Shown one piece after another: positions 54,112 through 64,000 of a DNA stretch of 64,000 nt. Numbering within the stretch: the stretch's first letter is position 1; each line of letters opens with the position of its first letter. The translations under genes and the position numbers were made by a program. This stretch comes from Streptosporangium canum. Lineage in GTDB: Bacteria > Actinomycetota > Actinomycetes > Streptosporangiales > Streptosporangiaceae. The stretch spans positions 62,001 through 126,000 of the forward strand of contig NZ_FOQY01000019.1 of assembly GCF_900113865.1 (NCBI RefSeq). Reading direction: 5' to 3'. The notes beneath the pieces were generated by a model. That model was not told the DNA's origin, did no database searches, and saw only the letters and a list, made by a program, of their open reading frames with translations.

Positions 54112-56123
54112 GCCGTCTGCGTAAGAACCTGATCGCCGCCGCCGTGATCGCCGTGATCGTCGGGGTCAACCTGCCGGCCGTCGCCGGTTTCGCCTCCCGC
54201 CAGTGGCACGACTACCGGATCAACCGGGACGACTACAAGGCGCGCTACGGCCACTGGAGCTTCCTGGACGTCCCCGACGAGTTCAAGGTCAACGCCATCC
54301 ACGCGGCGCTGCTGCGCACCGGCAAGGTGCTCATCGTCGCCGGCTCCGGCAACAACGCCGCCAACTTCGACAAGGGCACCTTCAAGACCGTGCTCTGGGA
54401 CCCGACCAAGCCGGGCCAGGCGGGCGAGTTCAAGATGATCGACACGCCCGTCGACTTCTTCTGCGCCGGCCACGTGCTGCTGCCGAACGGCAACCTCCTC
54501 ATCGCCGGCGGCACGCTCCGCTTCGAGGTGCTCAAGAGCAAGGTGAAGAGGGCCGGAGGGGCCCTGGTGGTGAAGAACGAGAGCCCGCACATCCGCCGGC
54601 AGCTCCACCCCGGCACCCTGATCGCGGCCCCCAACGGGAGGCTCTACCGCACCACCGCGCACATCACGGTGCCGCCCGCCGAGAAGATCGAGAGCGGCGT
54701 GCCGGGCAAGGCCCGGATCAAGCCCAGCGAGACCAAGGTGTTCGCCGAGTCCGTGGTCGAGGGCGCCCCCGGCGTCTTCACCTCGCCCGGCGGCTACGTC
54801 AAGTACGAGATCCAGGGGCTGACCGGCAGGGAGAAGCGGAACCTGTACGCCATGGGCGCCGACATGACGCTGGAGAAGCAGGACTTCCAGGGCATCAAGG
54901 ACGCCTACGAGTTCGATCCGATCGCCGAGCGCTACATCAAGGTCCAGGACATGGCCGAGGGGCGCTGGTACCCGACGATGACCGCCCTGCCCGACGGCAA
55001 GGTGATGACGGTCTCCGGCCTGGACACCGTGGGGCAGATCACCAGGGACAACGAGTTCTACGACCCGCAGACCAGAACCTGGATCCCGGGGCCCAAGCGG
55101 TTCTTCCCCAGCTACCCGGCGCTGTTCCTGCTGGACGACGACACCCTGTTCTTCTCCGGCATGAGCGCCGGATACGGTCCGGGCCAGCTCGCGCTCCGTC
55201 CCCCCGGCATCTGGGACTACCGCCGCGACACCGACCGCCTGATCAAGTCCGCCGGCGGCGTCGGCGGCGTGGCGCCCGACGAGATGGAGGCCTTCACCCC
55301 GGTCCCCGGGCTGCCCGAGCCGGAGCTCAACGAGACCGGCGCCTCGGTGCTGCTGCCCCCCGCGCAGGACCAGCGGATCATGGTGATGGGCGGCGGACCG
55401 GTCGGGGAGCGCCAGCCGGGCCTGCCCAACGCCACCGACCGGACCGCCATCATCGACCTCAAGCAGCCCGCGCCCCGCTACGTCCGCGGTCCGGACCTCT
55501 CCGACCCGGTGCGCTACCCGTCGGCGGTGCTGCTCCCCGACGACACCGTGTTCTCCTTCAACGGCTCCAGCGACTACCGCGGCCGGGGCGACAGCGACGT
55601 CCTGCGGGCCGAGGTCTACCGCCCGAAGAGCAACAGCTTCCACGAGGCCGCGGCGCCCGCGGTGGGCCGCAACTACCACGCCGAGGGACTTCTGCTGCCC
55701 GACGGCCGGGTGCTCAGCATGGGCTCCGACCCGCTCTTCGCCGACGAGGCGGGCACGATCCCCGGCTCGTTCGACCAGCGGATCGAGATCTACACCCCGA
55801 CCTACCTGTACAACGGCGAGAAACGGCCGATGATCACCGATGGGCGGCGGATGCTCGGCATGGGCTCCCGGGCGGGGTTCAAGACCCCCGACGCCGAGCG
55901 CATCCAGGAGGTCCGGCTGATGCGGCCGAGCGCGGTCACCCATGTCACGGACGTGGAACAGCGCTCCATCAAGCTCGAATTCACCCGGGTGCCCACCGGT
56001 ATCGTCGTCACGGTCCCGACCAACCCCGCCCTGGCTCCGCCCGGCTGGTACATGCTGTTCGGCGTCACCGCGAAGGGGACACCGTCCCCGGCCCGCTGGG
56101 TCCACATCGGAGGAGATCGATGA
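54108..56123 (+). CDS. glxA: GlxA, copper radical (galactose/glyoxal oxidase-like) oxidase
   Basis: TTG 54108 overlaps the cslA stop and gives 671 aa. A single N-terminal helix (LIAAAVIAVIVGVNLPAVAGF) anchors or exports it. A kelch-type propeller follows. Active-site candidates are C119 (DFFCAGH) and Y288 (GRWYPT) for the Cys-Tyr cofactor with W287 next to it, then Y523-H524 in GRNYHAEG and a C-terminal His in ARWVHIGG-like region (DUF1929 domain). In Streptomyces GlxA acts on the CslA glucan at hyphal tips and needs copper delivery. GGAGGAGAT near its end serves the next gene. Confidence 0.92.
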   Translation: MSRLRKNLIAAAVIAVIVGVNLPAVAGFASRQWHDYRINRDDYKARYGHWSFLDVPDEFKVNAIHAALLRTGKVLIVAGSGNNAANFDKGTFKTVLWDPTKPGQAGEFKMIDTPVDFFCAGHVLLPNGNLLIAGGTLRFEVLKSKVKRAGGALVVKNESPHIRRQLHPGTLIAAPNGRLYRTTAHITVPPAEKIESGVPGKARIKPSETKVFAESVVEGAPGVFTSPGGYVKYEIQGLTGREKRNLYAMGADMTLEKQDFQGIKDAYEFDPIAERYIKVQDMAEGRWYPTMTALPDGKVMTVSGLDTVGQITRDNEFYDPQTRTWIPGPKRFFPSYPALFLLDDDTLFFSGMSAGYGPGQLALRPPGIWDYRRDTDRLIKSAGGVGGVAPDEMEAFTPVPGLPEPELNETGASVLLPPAQDQRIMVMGGGPVGERQPGLPNATDRTAIIDLKQPAPRYVRGPDLSDPVRYPSAVLLPDDTVFSFNGSSDYRGRGDSDVLRAEVYRPKSNSFHEAAAPAVGRNYHAEGLLLPDGRVLSMGSDPLFADEAGTIPGSFDQRIEIYTPTYLYNGEKRPMITDGRRMLGMGSRAGFKTPDAERIQEVRLMRPSAVTHVTDVEQRSIKLEFTRVPTGIVVTVPTNPALAPPGWYMLFGVTAKGTPSPARWVHIGGDR

Positions 56124-57091
56124 ACAGGTACGGCCGCGCGGCCACCGCGCTGGCCTTCGCCCTCGTGGCGACGGCCTGCGGTGAAGGTCCCCCCTCGACC
56201 ACGGACGGCTCCGGCGCGACGCGCTTCTACGTCGACCCCGAAGGCACCGCCGTCGGCGAGCTCCGCAGGCTGGAGGGGGAGGGGAAGACCGAGGACGCGG
56301 CGCTGATCCGCAGGATCGCCGAGCAGCCGAACGCGATCTGGATCGGTGACCAGGACCCGCACGCCAGGGTCTCCGACATCACCGCCAAGGCGCGGGAGGC
56401 CGGCCAGGTGCCGGTCCTGGTGGCCTACCACATCCCCGACCGCGACTGCGGCCAGTTCTCGGCGGGCGGCGCCGCGAGCGCCGACGAGTACCGCTCGTGG
56501 ATCGGCCGCTTCGCCGAGGCCCTCGGCGACCGCCCCGCCTGGGTCATCGTCGAACCCGACGCGCTGGCGCACATCCTCGACAGCTGCACCCAGGGCGGCA
56601 GGGCGGCCGAACGCCTCGGCCTGCTCCGTGAGGCGGTGCGGACGCTGAAGAAGCAGCCCAACGCCAAGGTCTACCTGGACGCCGGGAACGCCGGCTGGAT
56701 CAAGAACGCCGACGACTGGGCCGAGCCGATGCGGCAGGCCGGGGTGACCGAGGCCGACGGCTTCGCCTTCAACGTCAGCAACTTCTTCACCACCGAGGAG
56801 AGCGTCGCCGCCGCCCGGCGCCTGTCGGACGGGCTCGGCGGGGCGCACTACGTGATCGACACCTCGCGCAACGGCAACGGCCCGCTGCGCGAGGGCGCCG
56901 ACACCTGGTGCAACCCCAGGGGGCGGGCGCTGGGCGAGGAGCCGACGACCCGGACCGGGCACGACCGGGTGGACGCCTTCCTGTGGATCAAACGGCCGGG
57001 GGAGTCCGACGGCGACTGCCACCGGGGAGAGCCCCGGCCGGGTGAGTGGTTCTCCTCCTACGCCCTGGAACTCGCGCGAAACGCGGGATGA
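56120..57091 (+). CDS. GH6 endoglucanase-like lipoprotein (CslZ-like)
   Basis: ATG 56120 overlaps glxA (ATGA), with GGAGGAGAT directly upstream. The 323-aa protein has a lipobox-like ALVATAC at about 19. The GH6 fold is visible: FYVDPEGTAVGEL, VLVAYHIPDRDCGQFSAGG with the loop Asp, WVIVEPDALAHI with the acid Asp, VYLDAGNAGW, FAFNVSNFF, VIDTSRNGNGP and DAFLWIKRPGESDG. It corresponds to the GH6 gene beside cslA/glxA in Streptomyces and probably trims the glucan during export. Confidence 0.9.
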   Translation: MNRYGRAATALAFALVATACGEGPPSTTDGSGATRFYVDPEGTAVGELRRLEGEGKTEDAALIRRIAEQPNAIWIGDQDPHARVSDITAKAREAGQVPVLVAYHIPDRDCGQFSAGGAASADEYRSWIGRFAEALGDRPAWVIVEPDALAHILDSCTQGGRAAERLGLLREAVRTLKKQPNAKVYLDAGNAGWIKNADDWAEPMRQAGVTEADGFAFNVSNFFTTEESVAAARRLSDGLGGAHYVIDTSRNGNGPLREGADTWCNPRGRALGEEPTTRTGHDRVDAFLWIKRPGESDGDCHRGEPRPGEWFSSYALELARNAG

Positions 57092-57193
57092 CCGCTCGAT
57101 CCTTTACACCATGGATCTTGCAGGTGAAGATTGTTTCGCAGGACATTGGCCGGAGTCGTCAGATTTTCATCGACCCTCTCGGAGTCCCCCTCG

Positions 57194-59188
57194 ATGAACA
57201 GATGGAAGACAGTCCTCATCACCCTGGCGGTCGCCCTCCCCTCCGGCGTCCTGCCCGCCGCGGCCGCGCGATCCGCGACCGCCCCGACGGAGAGCGCCGC
57301 CGTCGCGCGATCCGCGTCCGCCCCGATCGCGGACAACGAGACCCAGCCCGTCTACTCACGCGCCGACGCCCTGGCCGAGACCGTGTTCGTCGAGGTCGCA
57401 GGGGTCGACAGCGACCGTGACGGCCGTCCGGACCGGGTCGCCGTCGACATCATGCGGCCCAAGGAGACCGCCTCCGGGCTGAAGGTCCCCGTCATCATGG
57501 AGGCCAGCCCCTACTACGCGGGCGGCAACGACGTGCCCAACCACGTGGTGGACCTCGACGGGTCCGACCCCGCGGGCATGGAGTACCGGCGCAACAAGTT
57601 CAACGACCTGCGCGATGAGATGTTCGGCCTCGACGAGGACCTGGCCGCCTCCCGCGCGGCCGCGCCTCCCTTCCGCGGCTACTACGACAACTACTTCGTG
57701 CCGCGCGGCTACGCGGTCGCGCTGGTGGAGAACCTCGGCTCGGGCCGCGCGACCGGCTGCCCGACGACCGGCCTGGCCAACGAGACCGCCGGGCCCAAGG
57801 CCGCCATCGACTGGCTCAACGGCCGGGCCCGGGGCTTCGACGCGTCCGGGAACGAGATCCGGGCCGACTGGTCGACCGGCAACGTCGGCATGACCGGCGT
57901 CTCCTACAACGGCACGCTCTCCTACGCCGTCGCCGCGACCGGAGTCAAGGGGCTCAAGACGATCGTGCCGATCGCGGCCATCTCCTCCTGGTACGACTAC
58001 TACCGGGCCAACGGCGGCGTGATCGCCGCCGGCGGCTACCAGGGCGAGGACGCCGACGTGCTGGCCCGCTACGTCCTCACCAGGGAGAACGCCGAGCAGG
58101 CCTGCGGCGCGCTGATGGACGAGATCGAACGCGACCAGGACCGGGTCACCGGCGACTACTCCGCCTTCTGGGACGGGCGCAACTACCTCAAGGACGTGGG
58201 CAAGGTCCGCGCCAGCGTCTTCGTGGTCCACGGCCTCAACGACTGGAACGTCAAGACCAAGCAGGCCGTCCAGTGGTGGGACGCGCTCGAGCGGCGGGGC
58301 GTGCCGCGCAAGATCTGGCTCCATCAGGGCGCCCACTTCAACCCCTTCTCCTTCGCCCAGCGCAACACCGAGTGGCTGCGCCAGCTCCACCACTGGTTCG
58401 ACTTCTACCTGTACGGCCTGCGCAACGGCATCATGGACGAGCCGCAGGCGGACGTGGAGTCGGGGCCGGGCCAGTGGGCCCAGCACGCCTCGTGGCCGCT
58501 GCCCGGCACCCGTGACGTACGGCTGCGCCTGGCGGCCGGGACGGGCGGCCAGAACGGCACCCTGAGCCGGGAGCGCTCCGGCGGCCACGCCGTGGAGTCC
58601 TTCACCGACCAGAACGTCCGCACGGCCGAGCAGCTGGCCGAGAACATCACGGCCACCGACCCCAACCGGCTGGCCTACCTGTCGCCGGTGCTGGCGAAGG
58701 ACGCCCGGCTCTCCGGCACCCCGGCCGTCTCGGTCAGGGCGGCGTTCGGAGGCGGGCGCTCGCCCTATCTGACGGCCCTGCTGGTCGACTACGGCACCGA
58801 CGCCCGCGCCTACGGCGGCGTCAGCTACGGCCCCACCCCGGTCTGCTACGGCCAGGGCGTGCCGGGGGACACCGGCTGCGCCCGCCTCGCCGAGCACGTC
58901 ACGGTGACCGCCCCCTACAAGATCATCACCAGGGGCTGGATCGACGTCCGCAACCGCCACTCCGCCTCCCGGACCGACCTGCTCCGCGAGGGCCGCTTCT
59001 ACGACTTCGACTTCGACCTCCAGCCGACCGACTACGTCGTCAAGGCCGGCCACCGGATCGGGGTCGTGCTCATCTCCACCGACCGCGACTTCACGCTCCG
59101 CCTGCCCGCCGGGACCGGCGTCTCGGTCGAGCCCGGTGACAGCTCGGTCGAGCTCCCCCTGGTCGGCGGCCGATCGGCTCTCGGCTAG
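57194..59188 (+). CDS. Secreted Xaa-Pro dipeptidyl-peptidase-like S15 hydrolase
   Basis: ATG 57194 (GGAG at 57181) gives 664 aa with a signal peptide (KTVLITLAVALPSGVLPAAAA). The alpha/beta-hydrolase triad fits S237 in GVSYNGTLSY, D350 in VVHGLNDWNV and H381 in HQGAHFNP. The C-terminal jelly-roll (PepX_C-like; RLAYLSPVLAKDARLSG, GRFYDFDFDLQPTDYVVKAGHRIGVVL) is complete. Members release X-Pro dipeptides or cleave acyl substrates outside the cell. It stands alone, 102 bp after the GH6 gene. Confidence 0.9.
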   Translation: MNRWKTVLITLAVALPSGVLPAAAARSATAPTESAAVARSASAPIADNETQPVYSRADALAETVFVEVAGVDSDRDGRPDRVAVDIMRPKETASGLKVPVIMEASPYYAGGNDVPNHVVDLDGSDPAGMEYRRNKFNDLRDEMFGLDEDLAASRAAAPPFRGYYDNYFVPRGYAVALVENLGSGRATGCPTTGLANETAGPKAAIDWLNGRARGFDASGNEIRADWSTGNVGMTGVSYNGTLSYAVAATGVKGLKTIVPIAAISSWYDYYRANGGVIAAGGYQGEDADVLARYVLTRENAEQACGALMDEIERDQDRVTGDYSAFWDGRNYLKDVGKVRASVFVVHGLNDWNVKTKQAVQWWDALERRGVPRKIWLHQGAHFNPFSFAQRNTEWLRQLHHWFDFYLYGLRNGIMDEPQADVESGPGQWAQHASWPLPGTRDVRLRLAAGTGGQNGTLSRERSGGHAVESFTDQNVRTAEQLAENITATDPNRLAYLSPVLAKDARLSGTPAVSVRAAFGGGRSPYLTALLVDYGTDARAYGGVSYGPTPVCYGQGVPGDTGCARLAEHVTVTAPYKIITRGWIDVRNRHSASRTDLLREGRFYDFDFDLQPTDYVVKAGHRIGVVLISTDRDFTLRLPAGTGVSVEPGDSSVELPLVGGRSALG

Positions 59189-59206
59189 CCGCTCCTTCCG
59201 GTGGGC

Positions 59207-59242
59207 GGGCCGCCGCCGGGGATCGACGCCCGGCGGCGGCCC
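59207..59242 (+). terminator. Perfect 14-bp GC hairpin after the S15 gene
   Basis: Arms 59207-59220 and 59229-59242 are fully complementary around an 8-nt loop, 18 bp after the stop. It separates the peptidase from the MoxR/DUF58 operon. Confidence 0.8.
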
Positions 59243-59296
59243 GTACGGACCCGGCTATTGACGGGGAGCCGGACCACTGATGGAGTGATCCCCGAT

Positions 59297-59974
59297 ATGC
59301 GCCGTTCAGGGAGTTCCCCGACGGGCCGGTGGCGCCGGTGGACACCGTTCGCCCTGGCCGTCGCGGGGCTGACGGCCGTCGCGCTCGCCGCCGACGGGAT
59401 CCGGCTCGACGGCGCGTTCGATCTCGACGTTCTCCTCCCGGAGCCTCCCGTGCGCAGTCCCGTCCCGGTCCGGAGCCGGAGCGCCGACGTTCTGCCCGTG
59501 GGCGAGGACCCGACGGGGCGGTTCGCCTTCTGGGCCGTGATCGTGGTCGGCGCGGTGCTCGCCGCACCCGTGATCGTCATGCTGGTCAGGATGCTCATGC
59601 GCTCCGGCGACCGGCCGCCCGCGGCCCGCCCGGCGCAGGAGAGACCGCCGGCCGCCGCCGACGAGATGCGGGCCGCGCTCCGGGCGGCCCTGACCGACCT
59701 CGACGCCGGGGACGACCCGCGCCGCGCCGTGATCGCCTGCTGGCTCCGGCTGGAACACGCCGCCGCCAGGGCCGGGACCCCGCGCATGGCCGCCGACACC
59801 CCCGGCGACCTGGTCACCCGGCTGCTCGCCGCGCACAGGGTGAGCGGCCCGGCGCTCGGCCGCCTCGCCGCCGCCTACCGCCAGGCGCGCTACGCCCCCC
59901 ACGAGGTGGCCGAATCACTGCGCGGCACGGCCCGGCGGGCGCTGGCCGAGGTGGACGCGGAGCTGTCGCCTTGA
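59297..59974 (+). CDS. DUF4129 domain membrane protein
   Basis: The 225-aa protein (ATG 59297; GTG 59285 possible) has two hydrophobic helices (FALAVAGLTAVALAADGI and FWAVIVVGAVLAAPVIVMLVRM-like) and a cytoplasmic DUF4129 domain with DDPRRAVIACWLRLEHAAARAGTPRMAADTPGDLVTRLL in pieces and AYRQARYAPHEV. It begins the five-gene operon with the MRP-type MoxR ATPase and DUF58 protein; in many actinomycetes a transglutaminase is also present but is absent here. Confidence 0.8.
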   Translation: MRRSGSSPTGRWRRWTPFALAVAGLTAVALAADGIRLDGAFDLDVLLPEPPVRSPVPVRSRSADVLPVGEDPTGRFAFWAVIVVGAVLAAPVIVMLVRMLMRSGDRPPAARPAQERPPAAADEMRAALRAALTDLDAGDDPRRAVIACWLRLEHAAARAGTPRMAADTPGDLVTRLLAAHRVSGPALGRLAAAYRQARYAPHEVAESLRGTARRALAEVDAELSP

Positions 59975-60369
59975 CGGCCCTCCTGTGGCACCTCGGGATC
60001 CTGGCGGCCGCCGTCGCGCTGGCCGTCGTGATCGTCCGCCGGATCCCGGTCATCCCGCCGAAGCCGTCCGGTCCGCCCCGCGCGGCCGCCGCCGCGGAGC
60101 CGGCGGACCGGGCGTTCGCCCAGGCCCGGTGGTGGGAGCATCGGCTCGTCTCCACCCGGGACGACCTGCCCAGGTTCCGCTCGCTCGTCCAGCGCCGCCT
60201 GGCCGAACTGGCCGTGGAACGGCTCCGCCGACGGCACGGCGCGATCGGCCCCGGCCGGGCCGCGGAGATCCTCGGCGGCGAACTGTACGAGCTGATCACC
60301 GTCCCCGTGACGGCGGTCCCGACCCGCGCCGAGCTGGCCCGCCTGATCGCGCGCATCGAGGAGATATAG
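59971..60369 (+). CDS. Small single-helix membrane protein of the MoxR/DUF58 operon
   Basis: TTG 59971 overlaps the previous stop (TTGA) and gives 132 aa: an N-terminal helix (LLWHLGILAAAVALAVVIV) and a charged cytoplasmic domain (FRSLVQRRLAELAVERLRRRHG, AEILGGELYELITVPVTAVPTRAELARLIARIEEI). It is found at this place in related operons and has no named domain. Confidence 0.7.
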   Translation: MTALLWHLGILAAAVALAVVIVRRIPVIPPKPSGPPRAAAAAEPADRAFAQARWWEHRLVSTRDDLPRFRSLVQRRLAELAVERLRRRHGAIGPGRAAEILGGELYELITVPVTAVPTRAELARLIARIEEI

Positions 60370-61346
<977 letters not shown>

Positions 61347-61347
<1 letters not shown>

Positions 61348-62594
61348 TGTGGACCTCCACCGCGGCGCTGCGCCGCGCCGTCGTGCTCAGCGTCGGGCTG
61401 TGCCTGCTCGCGGTGACGCTGGGCCGGGTGGACCTGCTGGTCATGGCCGTGCCGTTCGTGCTGGGCACGGCGGTCAGCCTGCGCTCCCGGCCGGCCGGAT
61501 CCCCCAGGGCAGCCCTCCACCTCGCCGACGCCGCCGTCACCGAGGGGGGCGCCGTCAGAGCCTCGGTAACCGTGGACGCCGACCGTTCGACGCTGTGCGT
61601 GGTCAGCCCCGCCGTCTCGCCCGGCCTGCACCAAGACGTCAGGCACCACGTCGTGGCGCCGCCCGCCGAGGTGGCGCTCACCGGCACGGCCCGGCGCTGG
61701 GGCGTCCACCCGCTGGGGCCGGTACGGGTCCGGGTGATCGCCTGTGACGGGCTGATGGAGTTCCCCGAACTGGTGCTGCCCGCCGGGAACGTGCGGGCCC
61801 TGCCCGTCGCCGAGCCGTTCGCCTCGCACGTCTCCGTGCCCCGGGCCGACGGGATGTCCGGGATCCACCGGTCCCGCCGGCTCGGGGAGGGCGGGGAGCT
61901 CGCCGGGGTACGGCCCTACCGACCGGGTGACCGGCTGCGCCGCATCGACTGGCGGACCACCCTGCGCACCCGCGAGCCGTACGTCAACGCCACCCAGCCC
62001 GAACGCGACGCCGAGATCGTGCTGCTGCTGGACGTCCTGCACGAGGCGGACGGAGACGACGGCACGGCGAGCGTGCTGGACGTCACCGTCCGTGCCGCCG
62101 CCGCGATCGCCGAGCACTACACCCGCCAGGGCGACAGGGTCTCCCTGGCGGAGTTCGGGCCCCGGCTGCGGAGGCTGCGCCCCGGCACGGGCCGGCGGCA
62201 CCATCTGGCCCAGCTCGCCTGGCTGGCCGAGATCAGACCCATGCCCGAGGGCTGGGACGCGCTCGGCGACCGGCCGCCGATCACCGGACCGCCGGCCTCC
62301 AACGCCCTGGTCATCATGCTCACCCCGCTCCTGGACCCGCGCAGCGCCACCGTCCTGGCCACCCTGGCCCGCGGACGCCGTCCGCTGGTCGCGGTCGACA
62401 CCCTGCCCGCCGGGCTCCGCCGCCGGGCCGACACCGAATGGTCGGACCTGGCGGAGCGGCTCTGGCGGCTGGAACGCGACAACACCATCGGCCGCCTGCG
62501 CGAGGCCGGGGTGCCGGTCGAGGCGTGGCGCGGCTCGGGCAGCCTGGACGCCATCCTGCGGGACGCCGCCCGGATCGCCGCGGTGCCGCGGTGA
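61347..62594 (+). CDS. DUF58 domain protein (VWA-like partner of MoxR)
   Basis: The 415-aa protein (ATG 61347, TGATG junction; GTG 61344 possible) has two N-terminal helices, a beta domain (about 60-180) and the DUF58 core: GEFAGVRPYRPGDRLRRIDWR-like motif seen as GELAGVRPYRPGDRLRRIDW, TRQGDRVSLAEFG and a VWA-like IVLLLDVLHEAD. The MIDAS is only partly kept, as often in DUF58. It is the usual binding partner of MRP-type MoxR proteins. Confidence 0.88.
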
Positions 62595-63145
62595 CCACGC
62601 CGCACTCGCTGAGCTGGCGGATGCTGATGTGGGCCGTCGGGACGACGGCCCTGCTCGTGGCGATGCCGCCGGACTACCGCGCCGGGATCGTCATGCCGCT
62701 GCTGGCCGCCCTGATCGGGCTGCTCGCCGCCGCCGAACCGGAGAACGCCTGGGTGCTCTGCCTGGAGGTCGTGACCGTGGTGGCCTGGCTGCTGACCACC
62801 GTCGTGTACGGCCACGCCCCGTCCTGGACCGTGGCGCTGGCCATCGGGGCGCTCCTCTACATCCACCACGGCATGGCCGCCATCGCCGCTCACATACCGG
62901 TGCGGGCGCGCGTTCCCGTGGCGCTGCAGGCCGGTTGGCTGGGCCGGGCCGGGGGTGTGATCGCCATGTCCGTCGCCGTGTGCCTGCCCGTCACCGTGCT
63001 GACCGGCGGCGCCTCCGCGATCCCCCCGGCCCTGGCCGTCGTCCTCGGGGCCGGGGGAGCGCTCGGCGTCGCCTACGCCCTGACGCGGGGCACGGTGCCG
63101 GTACGGCGGGACCGCCTCGCCGGCCGTGACGGGGGAGATCCCTGA
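62591..63145 (+). CDS. Polytopic membrane protein of the MoxR/DUF58 operon
   Basis: GTG 62591 overlaps the DUF58 stop (GTGA) and gives 184 aa with five to six hydrophobic segments (LMWAVGTTALLVAMP, AGIVMPLLAALIGLLAAA, VLCLEVVTVVAWLLTTVVYG, VALAIGALLYIHHGMAAIAA, VIAMSVAVCLPVTVLTGG, AVVLGAGGALGVAYAL). No known domain. It is probably the membrane component served by the ATPase. Confidence 0.75.
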   Translation: MTTPHSLSWRMLMWAVGTTALLVAMPPDYRAGIVMPLLAALIGLLAAAEPENAWVLCLEVVTVVAWLLTTVVYGHAPSWTVALAIGALLYIHHGMAAIAAHIPVRARVPVALQAGWLGRAGGVIAMSVAVCLPVTVLTGGASAIPPALAVVLGAGGALGVAYALTRGTVPVRRDRLAGRDGGDP

Positions 63146-63221
63146 GGGGGTGACCCTGGCTTGTCCCTGACTTCGGCCCCCGGCCCTGCCGCCGGGCCGT
63201 ACCGGGGCATAGCGTTGGGGC

Positions 63222-63392
63222 ATGGGACGAATTCTGCTGATCGTGGCGGCCGTGGTGCTCGCCTTCTTCCTGCTCGGCTCGCTCCTGGGCTTCGTCTTCG
63301 GACTGCTCAAGTGGGCTCTGATCATCGGCCTGGTCGCCGTGGTGGTCATGTTCGCGGCCAAGCTGTTCCGCTCCTCCCGCGTCCGGGACTGA
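63222..63392 (+). CDS. Small two-helix membrane protein
   Basis: ATG 63222 to TGA 63392 encodes 56 aa: MGRILLIVAAVVLAFFLLG, then FGLLKWALIIGLVAVVVMFAAK and a basic tail RSSRVRD. It is hydrophobic throughout with charged ends, as in small actinobacterial membrane proteins. It lies 76 bp after the MoxR operon and converges with the next gene. Function is unknown. Confidence 0.65.
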   Translation: MGRILLIVAAVVLAFFLLGSLLGFVFGLLKWALIIGLVAVVVMFAAKLFRSSRVRD

Positions 63393-63396
63393 TCTG

Positions 63397-63999
63397 TCAG
63401 CCCGCGGGCTCCGGAGCCAGGAGACCGACCAGGTCGGCCGCGTCCAGCAGGTCCACCCGGTCGGTGTCCACGCTCCACGGATACAGCGCGTAGAGCTGGG
63501 AGCCCGCGGGCGGCTCCACATCCGCGTGGACGAGCACGGCGAGATCCGCGCCGTCCACCGGGCCCCGCCAGGGCCCGTCGTCCTCACGCCGCAGCAGCCG
63601 GTCGGCGAAGCCGGCGACGTCCTCGCCGGCCCGGCGCGCGTAGCGGGAGACGGAGCCGTCGGGGCGGCGCGTCAGCACCTCCCCGGCCCGTGCGGCGGCG
63701 TGCCAGCACGCCACCTCCCACAGCGTGACCCGTTCGGCCAGCCCGTAGGCGTCCTCCATCGCGGACCCGAGGAGGGCGAGCCGCCGGTGGTTGCCGGCCA
63801 CGTTGTGCCCGTACCCGGTGCTGCTCTGGTTGAGGTCCACCCAGCGCATCGTGCGTGACCACAGGTCGGCCACCAGCGGGACGTGGATCCTGGAGGAGCC
63901 GGTCAGATCGAACCGCTGCTCGACGGCCCGCGGGTCGAACAGGCCGGCGGGCCGGCTCATGAACCCGGCGAAGCCGCGCACGAGCCTGTCGAAGGGCAC
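63397..63999 (-). CDS. Hypothetical protein at the right edge (start uncertain)
   Basis: The frame begins with ATG 63999 at the window edge and gives 200 aa, but it may extend further upstream. It is soluble, with WSRTMRWVDLNQSSTGYGHN, RVTLWEVACWHAAARAGEVL and DGADLAVLVHADVEPPAGSQ segments, rich in Trp. No family was recognised. The gene converges on the small membrane protein. Confidence 0.6.
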   Translation of the reverse strand: MPFDRLVRGFAGFMSRPAGLFDPRAVEQRFDLTGSSRIHVPLVADLWSRTMRWVDLNQSSTGYGHNVAGNHRRLALLGSAMEDAYGLAERVTLWEVACWHAAARAGEVLTRRPDGSVSRYARRAGEDVAGFADRLLRREDDGPWRGPVDGADLAVLVHADVEPPAGSQLYALYPWSVDTDRVDLLDAADLVGLLAPEPAG

Positions 64000-64000
64000 G

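Overview
The window is about 72% GC by eye, and its genes end most codons in G or C. They often start with GTG or TTG and overlap by 4 bp (ATGA/GTGA/TTGA). This fits a filamentous actinomycete; family content (cslA/glxA, Methyltransf_19, a MoxR/DUF58/DUF4129 locus, secreted proteases) suggests Streptosporangiales or a streptomycete relative. The genus is an inference. No rRNA or tRNA gene was seen.

Left part (1-14.8 kb): the 3' part of a KhtTU-like cation/proton antiporter lies on the minus strand. It is followed by a five-gene plus-strand operon (1619-14751): DUF4132 protein, a 1636-aa protein of unknown fold, a YehL-type MoxR AAA+ ATPase, a DUF5682-VWA fusion and a SWIM zinc-finger protein. 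It corresponds gene by gene to parts of E. coli yehI-yehL-yehM-yehP-yehQ, but with yehM and yehP fused. From 14.9 to 34.6 kb come mostly single genes: an enoyl-reductase-like protein, a methyltransferase, the relic of an AAA ATPase with its small partner, a secreted metzincin with a lipoprotein, an RsbW-like kinase, a YhhN protein, a VapBC-like pair, an MFS exporter, an M4-M28 double metalloprotease with a LysR regulator, a MarR regulator divergent from an epimerase/flavin monooxygenase operon, an ankyrin protein pair, endonuclease V and a MOSC protein.

Middle part (34.8-46.1 kb): an XRE regulator is divergent from a tightly coupled nine-gene cluster that I cannot match to a described pathway. 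It holds a FolE N-terminal fragment, two HprK-like kinases, a HAD protein with an altered active site, an MDR oxidoreductase, a TIM-barrel protein, a GT4 glycosyltransferase, an APH-like kinase and a 908-aa fusion of an S-adenosylhomocysteine-hydrolase-like half with a Gfo/Idh oxidoreductase half. The glycosyltransferase is interrupted by a 91-bp MITE-like insertion with terminal inverted repeats and a CTAG target duplication; removing it in silico restores the reading frame and an ATGA overlap with the next gene. This cluster is the best candidate for an undescribed system.

Right part: 46.1-49.8 kb is decayed accessory DNA. It holds a frameshifted pseudogene, a degenerate type I-E CRISPR array without cas genes, a PP2C-like phosphatase, a small HTH protein with a palindromic operator, and a putative replication-initiator-like HTH protein whose gene carries 21-bp iteron-like repeats. 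From 49.8 kb come a thiamine-binding-like protein, an MBL hydrolase, a RlaP-type nucleotidyltransferase and the cslA-glxA-GH6 operon for a hyphal-tip glucan. After these come a secreted S15 peptidase and a MoxR-DUF58-DUF4129 membrane operon, ending in an unrecognised minus-strand gene.
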